Assembly (NCBI GenBank): GCA_030268105.1
Contig: BSDZ01000004.1
Span: 3,087,001-3,151,000, forward strand
DNA: 64,000 nucleotides
Reading direction: 5' to 3'
DNA from: Volvox africanus
Lineage: Eukaryota; Chlorophyta; Chlorophyceae; Chlamydomonadales; Volvocaceae
Shown: positions 46,200 to 57,416 of the stretch, piece by piece
Layout: every line of letters starts with the position of its first letter
Numbering within the stretch: the stretch's first letter is position 1
Notes under the pieces: generated by a model
The model's input: only the letters and a program-made list of their open reading frames with translations
What the model was told of the DNA's origin: nothing
Database searches by the model: none
Made by a program: the position numbers and the translations under genes

Positions 46200-46945
46200 A
46201 CTATTGTTTTGTTAATCATTATTAAATTAATTACCATAAATTATCTACCTATCTATCTATCCATCCATCTATCTAATTATTATTATTGTATGTATATTTG
46301 CATGTCTAGCACACATCCATTATCAACCCACTGTTCTGTTTCGGATCATATGACAGCGTTCCACAACACTGGGTGCTGCTGCCTATCTTAGACCGCACGA
46401 CGCCACTGCAGCAAACTGCGAGCATTTTTTAAATAACGAAGGCAAGATATGGAGAAATGTTACTTGTCATGGCCCAGGCTTTAATTATAAATTACTATTA
46501 CTATTACTATTACTATTACTATTACTATACTATACTATACTATACTATACTATACTATACTATACTATACTATACTATACTATACTATACTATACTATAC
46601 TATACTACACTACACTACACTACACTAACTATTGTTTTTGTTAATTATTATTAAATTATTTATCGTAAATTCTCTATCTAATTATTATTGTATGTATATT
46701 TGCATCTCCATCCATCCATCTATCTAATTATTATTATTGTATGTATATTTGCATGTCTAGCACACATCCATCATCAACCCACTGTTCTGTTTCGGATCAT
46801 ATGACACCGTTCCACAACACTGGGTGCTGCTGCCTATCGTAGACCGCACAACGCCACTGCAGCAAACTGCGAGCATTTTTTAAATAACGAAGGCAAGATA
46901 TGGAGAAATGTTACTTGTCATGGCCCAGGCTTTAATTATATTGGG
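46198..46945 (+). repeat. Tandem duplication carrying microsatellite plus R4 repeat
   Basis: The segment 46198-46489 (TAACTATTGTTTTGTTAAT, R4 core, then GGCAAGATATGGAGAAATGTT and GTCATGGCCCAGGCTTTAAT) recurs at about 46626-46942. The second microsatellite stands between the copies. Confidence 0.85.
46490..46627 (+). repeat. Second TATTAC/TATAC/TACAC microsatellite
   Basis: Same three-stage order as the array at 45796-46199 (TATTAC, then TATAC, then TACAC) but much shorter, as expected if it belongs to the duplicated unit. Confidence 0.95.
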
Positions 46946-48035
46946 TGCTGTAATCTATCACGGGGAGTGAGGTAGAAAGTGGGTTACATAATAAACATAT
47001 AACTGTCCAAGAGCTTTCCAAATAACAAAGATGAAGGCGGGGCTGTGAGGCAATCCAACTGTAGTAAATGAGGTTTTTACTAGAAAATATCTCCGGACCG
47101 GGCCTTCATATTTTAAGCGGACATTAACAGAGATACAATTTAGCTATCGTGCGGGTTTGCCCGGGTTCAATTACCCCCACCCACAGGACTATGAGTGCGG
47201 TCAGGCTAGTCGGTTGGTTCAGGCCCGCATCACCAGGACGAGACGGATTGAAACCGTCTGACTGCAGATTAGAGGTGTTGCAGGCCCCTGGACTGTAGGA
47301 TGCAAAGATGCGCCATATCTGAGGGGGAATACTTGTAGTATCCTGGGATATCTAAGGCTAACATCCAAGATGATCAGGAAACTGGACATATGCCAAAGCA
47401 TAAACAGTTTGGTGGATCTTAACACACAGATACAACGCCAGCCGTGTGTGTCTTCTTGAAAGTTGCCACCCCTAGCCCCAATACATACATACACATGGAA
47501 CATGGCAGATACTGCCTCCAAGCAGCAACCCGCTTGGGGCAGAGGCAAGTAGAGACTACGGCTCCAGGACAGGCAACATAGCCTCAACTCAGACTCGTGC
47601 AGAGCAGGGACCCTGTCATAGGGCCATCACTAACTTCGTCATGCGGTCAGGGAATCCTCTAGTCCAGGCGGAGGAGGAAGCCTGGCACTCAACTACGCAA
47701 AACCCTAATCCAGGCACCATAGGGGGACCAGCACAGAGGTGAATGCAGCAACAGCCACTTCACCCCTTCACCGTGCTCATGCCCGAACAGCAGCAGACTT
47801 TTGGGCCCGGCTGCACTGCAGCCTTTGGTATACCCCGCCATAGCTGGGACCGAGTAGGCCCATAACATCCCATGCATCCTTGCAGTGACCAGTCTGCAGT
47901 GCCAGCTGAGCTGACAGATGATGGGGCAGAGCCAGCAGTTTCAGGGGCTCTGATTGAGGAGCCTCCAGGGGAGGAAAGGGCGGGGAACTTAGGGAGGAGG
48001 GGGAGTTGTGGGGGAGCAGGGTGTGGAGTGCCCTT
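46946..48035. other. No gene recognised
   Basis: Contains broken frames in both directions (for example 47219-47587 minus) with no motif. It may be the body of an unnamed element leading into R1, since it becomes repeat-like from 48036. Confidence 0.35.
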
Positions 48036-48661
48036 GCGGCCAGAGTTGGGTTGGCGTTGGGAGGAGGCAGGGAGGCGTGCCCCTGGGTAGGGCTGGCCTT
48101 TCCTTGGCCATGGGGACTGGGAGGGATCTAGAGGGTGGAGAGGGAGGGATCCCCAACTTGTCTTGCAGATAGGGATAGCTAGGGCTCTCTGTGGGCATAG
48201 CCGTTGAGCTTTTCAGGGGGGCGCCTTGGTGGCTTGTTATCCCCCCTGCGTCCTCGAGGAGTCTAGTTTTTCTGGTGGGCAGTTTGGGAGGGTCCAAGCT
48301 TTTTTTCCCCTTTCCTTAGGGTGTCAGAAGGGCCAGCATTTTGCTTGGGAGGCAGTGGAGGTGGAGGAGGCGGTGTTTTCATGCTTTTAGGGAGGTAGGT
48401 GTTGCTCTCTTGCCTTCTCTGTCTGGGAGCTGGTGTGGTTGACAGAGGCGCTGTTCCTTTGAGCAGCAAGGGTCGAGACTCGTGAGATCTCTGTTGTGTC
48501 CGCCTACAAAGGCCCCATTGGAAGATGACCATGCACGGTCCATCCTGGACACTACCCGTAGATACCCCAGGATACTGCATCTTCCCCCCTGCGCTGTGGT
48601 TCGGCCCGGTCAGGGCCCCCGGTGCTTGTCCTCTAAGGGCATGTCGCCCACAGTGTAACAC
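48036..48661 (-). repeat. Dispersed repeat R1, copy 2
   Basis: Aligns with 39224-39841. On the minus strand it starts TGTTACACTGTGGGCGACAT, like the copia LTR at 52547. Confidence 0.7.
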
Positions 48662-48759
48662 CCTTTCATACACAGATACCGACCCCGATCAAGAGCGGGC
48701 CAAAGACCCTCCAAGGGTTGAGGGCAGGTTGCCCCCATGTCGATGGACGGTGAAGGACC

Positions 48760-48985
48760 CGATTACAGTGACCTGCGAGCTGACCAGGAGCGGAGTTGAC
48801 GCCTTAGTTGATTCGGCAGATTCCGCTGGATGCCGGTGGTGGGTGCTGAACCCGGGAAGAGCACTGATTTCGGAGAAGTCGGCATGGGAGACCGGATGAG
48901 GGTGCCCCGAAATACCGGGGAAGGTAGGGACTGCCAGGTTAGTGGCCACGGGTGAAGCTGTACCCCCCTATCCCACACACAAGAA
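48760..48985 (+). repeat. Dispersed repeat R2, copy 2
   Basis: Nearly the same as 33541-33770 and ends at the same point (TATCCCACACACAA). Different left flanks. Confidence 0.8.
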
Positions 48986-49039
48986 ATAATGAATGAAATA
49001 AGCAGACTGTAGTTTTCCACGTTAATTTCCAGCAGACGT

Positions 49040-49325
49040 CAGCTGTCTGTGACAACCGATGTGACGAGAACCTTGTTCCGTATTGAAACGTTGGAGAGTA
49101 GATGGACAGCTGGTCAGGACTTGATGCTTAAGAAACCCGTGAGTGCTATGACGGATGTGAGGCTGGTACATGTGGTGACATGGGAACACAAACCATCATG
49201 GCCGGGGTTGGCGATGGTTAGTGTCAGCTGATAGGGTCAAAGCACCCGAGACGTGCCCTCCAGAGAGGAGAGTAGTAGTCGTACACGTACAGCAACACAC
49301 TTGCACGATATAAAGCTGGAGAACT
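49040..49325 (+). repeat. Dispersed repeat R3, copy interrupted by microsatellite
   Basis: Shares GTTGGCGATGG, CTGATAGGGT and CACGATATAAAGCTG blocks with 49990-50265. At 49325 it passes straight into the TAATA array. Confidence 0.7.
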
Positions 49326-49610
49326 TATAATATAATATAATATAATATAATATAATATAATATAATATAATATAATATAATATAATATAATATAATATAA
49401 TATAATATAATATAATATAATATAATATAATATAATATAATATAATATAATATAATATAATATAATATAATATAATATAATATAATATAATATAATATAA
49501 TATAATATAATATAATATAATATAATATAATATAATATAATATAATATAATATATAACAAAATATAACAAAATATAACAAAATATAATATATAACAAAAT
49601 ATAATATTAT
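49325..49610 (+). repeat. (TATAA)n microsatellite
   Basis: About 225 bp of uninterrupted TATAA units followed by TATAACAAAA variants to 49610. Confidence 0.97.
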
Positions 49611-49989
49611 GTGCTCCGAAGTTAGCTTTTTGTTAGTTTTACTTTTAATTAATATGTTTTCTCATATGATTGTTTTTTTCTTGTTATTAATATGGTCTGT
49701 AAGAAATGCTTGGGTTATCAGCTAGCCTAACACGGAAAATTGAGCTTCACACGCATAGCATCACACATAATGTAGTAGTAGTGGATACATGTATGGCAAA
49801 CACTAACAATATAAGGCTACAGGAGCACCCTCTTAACATCTTGAGAGGCCTTTATTAAAAGGCATCTCTCAACTGTTACAATGGTGTTGGTACATAACTG
49901 TCAAATTAGGAATCCTAGGATCTCCAGATCCATTTCAGCTGACTGCAGCTGTTATGACAACCTGTATGACAATTTCCTGGTTTTCTTAT
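49611..49989. other. No gene recognised; diverged R3 scrap
   Basis: 49815-49885 resembles the R3 end (GGAGCACCCTCTTAACATCT). Nothing else supported. Confidence 0.4.
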
Positions 49990-50410
49990 GGATGAAGGAT
50001 GAGCAATTGAAGAGAAGTTCATGAAGGATTTGATGCCTAAACACCTAGTGTGGACATGTCGTGATGTGGGCACACAAATGACCATGGCCACGGTTGGCGA
50101 TGGAAGGCATGCATCTGCTGATAGGGTTCAAAGAGCCCCAGACGTGCCATCCAGAGGTGGGAGAATGTAGTAGTCGTACATATACAGCACACACCAACAC
50201 GATATAAAGCTGTAGAAGCACCTTCTCAGCATCTCGAGACGCCTTTGGGGCTCTCAACTTCTACACATACACGTTATCATCCACCCACCGCCCCGTGTCG
50301 GATCGTAGGCGACTGTTCCACAGCACTGGGGGTTGTTGCCTATCTTGGCCCGCAGGGCGCCACTGCAGCAAACTGCGTGCACATTTATATGAACGTAGGC
50401 AAGATATGGA
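49990..50410 (+). repeat. R3 and R4 repeats side by side
   Basis: R3 (49990-50265) ends in GGTGTAGAAGC-like sequence and is followed within 10 bp by R4 (50275-50380). This suggests R3 and R4 are parts of one larger repeat. Confidence 0.7.
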
Positions 50411-50894
50411 GAAACGCTATTTATTGTAATCAAACAGTAGTAATCTAGATTTTTATAAAATAATTTTTCGACAGACGGCGCTCAGTGCCCCAATATTTGA
50501 TGCAAATATATCGCATCTCAGGGTGTGTTACGTGTTCTGAGAGTAAGATGCACTTTAGTATATCTGCACTGTGCAGCAATAATGCACTGGTACCTCGGCG
50601 CCTGCCACTGGAGTATACCCGTTATCTCACGGTTCAGTCATCTACTGGAAATATCCTGCAAAGTCGTTCGACAGGTCCTCACATACTCCCCGCGTGCCGT
50701 CCAGCAGCAGAGAGCGGTACACTGTCTCACTCTTGGCAGTAAATGTCTCATAACTTGCCTGATCCATCACATTACTTGTCGTAATTGACAGCCGCAGTTG
50801 AGGCCTCTCGATATGCTAATAGAATGCTTCTGCACCTTTATATCGTTAAAGTGTGTTTCCGGAAGGCACGGCTACTACATTCCTACTCCATATA

Positions 50895-51000
50895 CTCATC
50901 CACCTACCGTTCCTTGTCGGATCGTAGGCGACTGTTCCACAGCACTGGGTGCTGCTGCCTACCTTGGGCCGCACGACGTAACTGCAGCAAACTGCGTCGT
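50895..51000 (+). repeat. Dispersed repeat R4, copy 5
   Basis: GTCGGATCGTAGGCGACTGT, CCACAGCACTGGGTGCTGCT and CTGCAGCAAACTGCG are all present. Confidence 0.8.
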
Positions 51001-51119
51001 ATACATGGAGATATGGGGGCGTGCAGGTGGCGTTTATATCTGTTTATTTAAACAAGCAAGCATCCTCAAAGTACCTATGGATTTGTGGCTTCCTATGCCA
51101 TGAAGAAGACTTGTTTCCG

Positions 51120-52230
51120 GCTTCCCTGAAGCCGGGAAATGAGCGGGGACCCCAATATCTGCCCCGTGTGACAGACTTTTAGGTATATAGCAGTCAGACA
51201 TTGATGGAGGATTACAGGTGCATTCACAACGCACATTTAAAGGTGCATTGTGCTTTCTGTAATACAGAAAGCATTATATAAAAGCCGAGTATTGAAATTA
51301 ACCCATTATTACCCGTTTTAATGCTATCTCAATTGATAACAACCTACTTAGCGGTGTTTCACTGCTAATACTTTCTTCCTAAAGTGTACTGAATATGTCA
51401 TCTGAATTTTACTCGGAGTTAAAAGCAAGAAAAGTAAAAGGAGGGTTATGGTAATCAAAATTACAAACCCATTAGCTGGCAACCAAAGATATTTGTTTAA
51501 ACCAAGATGTAAAAAGTGATTTCGTAGTATTACCCTCATGAAAGTTCTAACTAGAATAGAAGCAATTTTTGTACAAAAAATATCACACACACATAGTGGC
51601 CAGCATGCAGGGCGCATGAACTGCAATGGTTGGGAGTTCTAATTTTCCCCAAGCAATTTAACGGTTTGCGTGGCGTGCTGGCATACAAGATACGTATACG
51701 TATGCCAGCACGCCACGCCAACGGTTTGCGTACGTACGCAAACCGTTGAGTTTGACAACGTTGCAATCAGGCACCGCAGGTTCAATATATATTCATAGGC
51801 TATGCTAATGTTTACCTAGGCTAAAGCGTGAGAAAGATTTACTTGGTCACTTGTTCGTGTATGTCATGCGGCGAGAAAATGGTAGTCCAAGGGAATGGTT
51901 GATTTGCCAAACGCCGTTATTACTAGCTAAGGCTAAAATGATGTGAGCTGTGTCACCTTTTGGAAGCAAATATGGCTGGCTGAAGAAGCGTTGACATTAC
52001 CTTGACCTTGCCAACCCGTTTGTGCTCATACGATTTTTGTAAGGTATGGTTGAGAAATGCATACCATGCAATATAGTATTTTTTATATAACTATAAATAT
52101 TGCTTTTCACTTGAGCACATATATAATTATTGTTGGCCGTTGCACACACACACACACAGACACACGCGACATGGGCAATCATATAGGGCAGGGCCCCTGG
52201 GGCGCTTCATGCCGGGGCCCCGCCCAACAA
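51120..52230 (+). repeat. Dispersed repeat R5, copy 2 (longer)
   Basis: Starts near CTTCCCTGAAGCCGGGAAAT and ends at CCGGGGCCCCGCCCA. Blocks shared with 39935-40455 occur in the same order. It is longer, partly from the palindromic insert at 51661-51748. Confidence 0.55.
51668..51748. repeat. Two adjacent strong palindromes
   Basis: Palindrome 1: 19-bp perfect arms 51668-51686 and 51700-51718 (GCGTGGCGTGCTGGCATAC) with a 13-bp loop. Palindrome 2: 51719-51748, 30 bp perfect with no loop (arm CAACGGTTTGCGTAC). The ACGGTTTGCG block occurs before both. Confidence 0.97.
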
Positions 52231-52546
52231 TAAGGGGCCCTTTCGCTGTATGTCCTTGGCAGATGCTGTGTAAGATGCCATGCAGATAGAGGTACCTTGC
52301 AGAGGAACCCTGCCTGCTGCCATGTATTCATGCATACATACAAGCAAGCCTCCAAAACTGGCTGGGAATAATATAGAAAAATAAATAAGTAATAAACATC
52401 AAATTGTCATAAAATAAGCCTACAGTAGCCGTTGTATCTCTGTTGTTGTTGTATCTCTGATATATATGTATTTATACACTACCCGTAGACACCTCAATCA
52501 AGGTACCACAAGCCCAAGGTATAGGTAGGTAGGTAGGTATTATGGG

Positions 52547-52879
52547 TGTTACACTGTGGGCGACTCGCCCTCCAAAGACGAGCACCGGGGGTCCTGACCG
52601 GACCGAGCCACAGCGCAGGGGGAGGAGCACGTGGCTTTGTGTTATAAAATGGTATATCAGTTGGATATAGCGATCCATACTAGCAACAATCCCGCTGTTG
52701 TAGCTGTACTCGGCGGTAAGCTATCGACCCGCGTTCGTACTGTTTGTAGTGCTATACGCACAAGTATATATGTGCCGACTCCAGAACGAACTATTCGGAC
52801 TCCTTACTATCAGATAATATGTAACTCTACTTTCTCGTAATTACGTCAGGCTTCCTAATGTCTGATAGTCTACGTCTCA
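52547..52879 (+). repeat. Copia 5' LTR (about 333 bp)
   Basis: Begins TGTTACACTG and ends CGTCTCA, directly before a primer-site-like sequence and 90 bp before the gag-pol ATG. The boundary is inferred from TG...CA and the primer site, because the 3' LTR is outside the window. Confidence 0.7.
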
Positions 52880-52881
52880 AT

Positions 52882-52899
52882 AGGTTATGAGCCCCGGTC
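52882..52899 (+). promoter_or_regulatory. Copia primer binding site, initiator tRNA-Met anticodon-arm type
   Basis: AGGTTATGAGCCCCGG resembles the complement of the initiator tRNA-Met anticodon stem-loop (GGGTTATGGGCCC). Some copia elements are known to be primed by an internal or half tRNA. The match is imperfect. Confidence 0.5.
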
Positions 52900-52969
52900 A
52901 TCGTTGACCGCGGAGCCTGAAATCTTTTGCCCATTCTAGTGTTGATCTTCGCATTTATAGGTCTTCACA

Positions 52970-55900
52970 ATGGGAAAGGATAGGCTGGACGAGCCGCTGG
53001 ACCTACACAACTACTCAACTTGGAAACTACGATTCCAATTGTTGTGCGCGGAGCTTGGATACAGTCGCGCCCTGCTACAAGCACCAATTGCAGAGGCGGA
53101 TGTCATCATCTCCGACAAGGTCAAGAGTGTGATGGCCAAGAACGTAAAGAACCATCACCTCCAAACAATTGTTCGGGCGGCAAATGCGAAGGCCGCCTGG
53201 GACGCTTTGGCGGCTACGTTCGCATCAACCTGCAACACGAGAAAGGTAGCACTACGACAGGAGCTAAGTGATTTTAAAATGGCTAATGGAGAGGAGCTGC
53301 CAATTTATATCAGCCGCGTGCGACAGCTACAGTCGGACTTGCTGGATGTGGGACACGCAGTCGCAGACACGGAGCTCTCTACAATTGTCATCAAAGGACT
53401 TCCGAGCAAGTATCATGTGGTAACAACAGCCCTGACAATGCGTGAAGGAGAGCTGGACTTCTCGCAAGTGGTCGCGCGACTCATGGCGTATGTGATACCG
53501 GACGATGACAACAGGGAGTCATCATCCGCATACATCACACACCGAAGTGGTGGCAACGCAAGCTCTACAGGCCGTAATCAACAAAGTAAGCAGAGGAGCA
53601 AGTCAAACGCTATCTGTCATTACTGCGGCAAGCCAGGGCATTTTATCGGAGTATGCAAGAAGCGCCTGGCAGACCAACAACAAAATTATGGACGCGGCGG
53701 GGGCAACCTTCATCGCAGGGAGCCCACAAAAATGGCGTATGCAGTTGGAAACGAGTCGCGGTCGAACGCCTGGCACCTGGACTCAGCGTCAGAATGGCAT
53801 ATCACCTACGACGCGACAGAGCTGGAGGACGTGAGAGCTGTGCAGCCAGAAGAAATGTTCACGGTGGTTGGCTACGATGGCTCCAGGTATAAGCCGACCC
53901 ACGTGGGCCGTTACACCATGTGGAGTAACACCGTCAAGGGGCTGCAAATTGAGCTCAAGAACGTCTATGTGGTGCCCAAGGCGACAGTGAAGTTGATCTC
54001 AGCAGGGATCTTTGATGAGCGTGGCGCCACCATTCAGCTGGGCCACAACAAAGCACTCGTGCAAGCAAAGGGGAGGACGATCCTACGCGCAGACAAAGTG
54101 GGACGCCTCTATGTTGTTCGCCATCACACAGCAGGGCGTTTAGCCAAGAAAGGCCGCTCATGTGCGGCGGTCGGGTCAGAAGGCTCGAAGGCAGCGCTGT
54201 GGCATCGGCGCTTGGGGCATCTGGGCTACAAGAGCCTGGAACGTATGTGCCGGGAACACATGGTAACCGGCATGGATTTGGATCGCGTGAGTCTGGAAGC
54301 AGCCAGGTCGCGGATCTGCGAGCCCTGCATTTATGCAAAGCAAACACGTGGACCATTCCCGTCCACTGGACACAAGGCGGCGAAACCTCTGGGCCTGATA
54401 CACCTGGACGTCTGTGGACCTATGCCTGAGACTTCGATAGGTGGATCCCGATACGTTACTACATTGCTGGACGACTGCACGGGATTTTCTACTGTTGCGT
54501 TCACGGAGACCAAGGACGCAGTTCGAAAGAAGGTCAAGACAATGATCGAGGCGCTGGAGAATATGACTGGCCGTCGCGTGAAGGAGGCACGCACGGATCG
54601 TGGGACCGAGTTCCTTAACTCAGCCATGAGCGCCTACTTCGGCGAAAAAGGGATTATCCATGGTACGACCGTTGGGTATTCGCCGGAGCAGAATGGGGCG
54701 GCGGAGCACCTCAACAGGACCCTATTGGAGAAGGCCCGGGCAATGCTGGCTGAGTCAGGACTACCGCAGAAGCTCTGGGCAGAAGCCATGGCTACGGCGA
54801 ATCTTTTGCGCAACGTTTCGCCGGTCGTGGGGGCATCAGTAACGCCCCATGAGGCGTTCATGGGGGTGAAGCCGGACATAAGCCATCTGAGAGTTTTCGG
54901 CAGTACCGCATATGCACACGTGCCGAAGGAGAAGCGGAACAAACTGCAACCCGTGAGTAAAAAAGGAGTGCTGGTTGGATACGAGCAAGGGAGGCAGTAC
55001 CGCATCTTGATCAACAATCTCATCAGCACCCACTCGACAGTCAAGTTCGACGAGTCAACAGTTGGAGATCGCTATGAGGATTCCGACGAGGAGGATGTCG
55101 AGGAGTCTGGCGGCGTTCCGTCGCCAGGGGGCGGCGGAGATACGCCGGTCAACACCGACATGGACCAGGGAGCTGCTGAAGTGAACCATGGTGCATCCAC
55201 CAGCAGTGGCCAGACAGCGGCGCCACAGAGGCACGCAGGCATACCAGCAGCACAGTTTCCCAGGACGCAAAATACAGCGCAGTCCCGCGGAGGCAATGGT
55301 GGAGACGCTATGACAGGCGAAGGGCCGGTGCAGCAGCAAAACCACAACAACGACGGTACAGACGTTAATATGCAGGAACGTCGCTATCCAGTATGTGAGT
55401 GAAAGCGACTGATTGAATGGAGGCATGAGCCCAACGGAAGGGTTACGTTCGGGCAGATCAATGCTGCAATCGAGGAAGAAGTACCAGAGCCAGCTTCATA
55501 CCAGGAGGCCACTGACGGCCCATATGCTGAGGAATGGAGAATTGCCATGGATGAGGAAATCTCAGCACAGCTCACAAATGGGACCTGGGAGCTAGCAAAA
55601 CCACCGCCAGGTGCGCGGATTCTGCCTTGTCGGTGGGTGTATAAGGTCAAACGTGCAGAGGATGGCGAGATCGAGCGCTACAAGGCACGTTTGGTGGCGA
55701 AGGGCTACGAGCAGCAGGCGGGGATTGATTATGGGGAGCTTTTTGCTCCAACCTCGCGTTTTGCTTCGCTTCATATGCTCCTGGCGGTGGCTGCGGCTAA
55801 AGCAATGCCGATCCATCAGCTAGACGTTTCAACAGCTTTCCTGAACGGGGAGCTAGAGGAGGAGCTCTGGATGCAGCAGCCGCCTGGTTACGAGTCAGCA

Positions 55901-56524
55901 GATCCAGAGCAGGCGTGCAGGCTTCTACGCTCAATCTACGGGCTGAAACAGGCCCCACGCTGCTGGTATATGAAGCTAGCGGCGGAGCTGGACAAGCTGG
56001 GGTTCAAACCGTCAGTAGCGGACCCAGCACTGTTCATCAAAAAGGACGAGAAGGAGATCGTCTACCTGCTGGTGCACGTGGACGACATCATCATCACCTC
56101 AGAAGACGAGGCAATGATTAGGAGAGTGAAAACAGAAATCGGACAAGCCTTCAAGATTCGAGATCTTGGAGAGGCAAAAGTTTTCCTGGGCATGGAGATC
56201 AGCCGGGGAGCGCACGGGGAGGTAAAACTATCGCAGCGACGCTACACTGAGGAGCTGCTGCAGCGACATCAACTCGTCAATGCAAAGCCTCGAAAGACCC
56301 CACTACCTCCTGGTACTAGAGCCCTGCCAGCAGAAAACAACAACAAGGAGCTCGTAGACAACACCAAGTACAGGGCGCTTGTCGGCGAATTGAACTACCT
56401 GGCGACGAGCACAAGCCCGGATATCGCGCAGGCAATGAGCGTTCTGGCGCGCTTCATGGGCAACCCATCTAAGGTTCACATGGGCTTGGCTTTGGGGATG
56501 CTGCGATACCTGGCGGGTACCAAG
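52970..56524 (+). pseudogene. Ty1/copia gag-pol, one in-frame TGA, 3' end cut by element I
   Basis: ATG 52970; one frame to 56524 broken only by TGA at 55400-55402. Order: gag (residues 1-220), zinc knuckle CHYCGKPGHFIGVC (normal CX2CX4HX4C), protease, GAG-pre-integrase (LWHRRLGHLGYKSLERMC), integrase (HLDVCGPMPE, RTDRGTEFLNS, SPEQNGAAEHLNRTLLEKAR), then RT (YKARLVAKGYEQQAGIDYGE, IHQLDVSTAFLNGEL, YGLKQAPRCWY, LLVHVDDIII) and the start of RNase H (NYLATSTSPDIA, LRYLAGTK). The protease triplet is Asp-Ser-Ala (HLDSASEWHI) rather than Asp-Ser-Gly. The TGA lies between integrase and RT where CGA (Arg) fits. Integrase-before-RT order identifies copia. Confidence 0.93.
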
Positions 56525-57349
56525 TGTTGTGCTACGGTTCATTTCCCGTCGACGCGTAGGTCGACGCGATCCTATGAGTCGAAGTGCTTTTGTGATGAAC
56601 GCATTACATATGAATGAATCTGCATGATATAAATGTATTCGCATACATTTATATATGCATCTGGCATGTTGTCATGATCCATCGCGACATCGCACCATGG
56701 CAAATCCGCCTAGCATGCATGAATGACCTAATCATTGAAGTGCGCATTATGCTCGTGCTACGAAACGATAAGTAATATTATCTGATATAATATTACTTCA
56801 TTAAAGCACACGTTGAGAGCGCCGCACTCGTCGCGATGCATGCCCTGCAACCGGATATCGTTATCCGGACCCTTGCATCATGCGAATGCCGGAAAGGCTT
56901 ATACGTTGTTATGCGTAGACATCGCCTAGACGCAGTAGGGTTGTCACATTTAGGATCGGCCTCCTAATGTGAATCGTACGGCATTGCGATGCTGCGAGTA
57001 TAACAGATGCGAGGATGGCTAAGCTAGACAAGACATTCGATACCGGAGAACACTTGTGTGTTCTACATTACTATTGCTATACGATATCCTACTTAGCCCG
57101 AGCTAAAGCCTGAACTTCGCTAATCACCGCCGCGTGATGATTGCTTGCTTCCGGCGCTGACGGCGATTTCGTCCATTGCATCATTCCGATCTGTAAGACC
57201 GTAAGTTATATCTCTCTTCGTCTTGAAGTCTTCCGCTGTCTCTGTTTGCTCTCGCTTGCCTTGCTGTACTTGCAAGTGCTCGCGCATCGGTGTCTAAAGT
57301 CTTCAGACGTGCAGACACTTATGAGCAAACGCGAACGAGAGGTACAACA
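56525..57349 (+). repeat. Element I 5' LTR (825 bp)
   Basis: TGTTGTGC...GTACAACA. It carries the palindromes GTCGACGCGTAGGTCGAC, ATAAATGTATTCGCATACATTTAT, GTAATATTATCTGATATAATATTAC (as arms around CTGA), CCGGATATCGTTATCCGG and GAACACTTGTGTGTTC. No TATA box was assigned with confidence. Confidence 0.96.
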
Positions 57350-57352
57350 ATT

Positions 57353-57370
57353 TGGTATCGAGACAGGTTC
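57353..57370 (+). promoter_or_regulatory. Element I primer binding site
   Basis: TGGTATCGAGACAGGTTC begins three bases after the LTR. The TGGTATC start is that of an initiator tRNA-Met primer site; beyond that it aligns only with gaps, so the tRNA is not certain. Confidence 0.6.
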
Positions 57371-57416
57371 GTTGCCTAACTGTCTCTCTTTGTCTAATCG
57401 GAAGTAGGTTCTTTCT

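Noticed and set aside
45764..46225. 153-residue open frame over the TATAC array
   Set aside because: A 5-bp unit without stop codons gives open frames in every phase; no unique sequence is encoded.
47159..47240. GGTTCAATTACCC and GGTTCAGGCCC resembled tRNA or SINE B boxes
   Set aside because: No matching A box at the right distance and no cloverleaf could be drawn.
49224..49597. Three overlapping minus-strand frames over the TATAA array
   Set aside because: Same reason: simple repeat translation (Ile/Leu/Tyr only).
54331..55044. Long minus-strand frames inside the copia
   Set aside because: Shadows of the copia integrase coding strand; no independent evidence.
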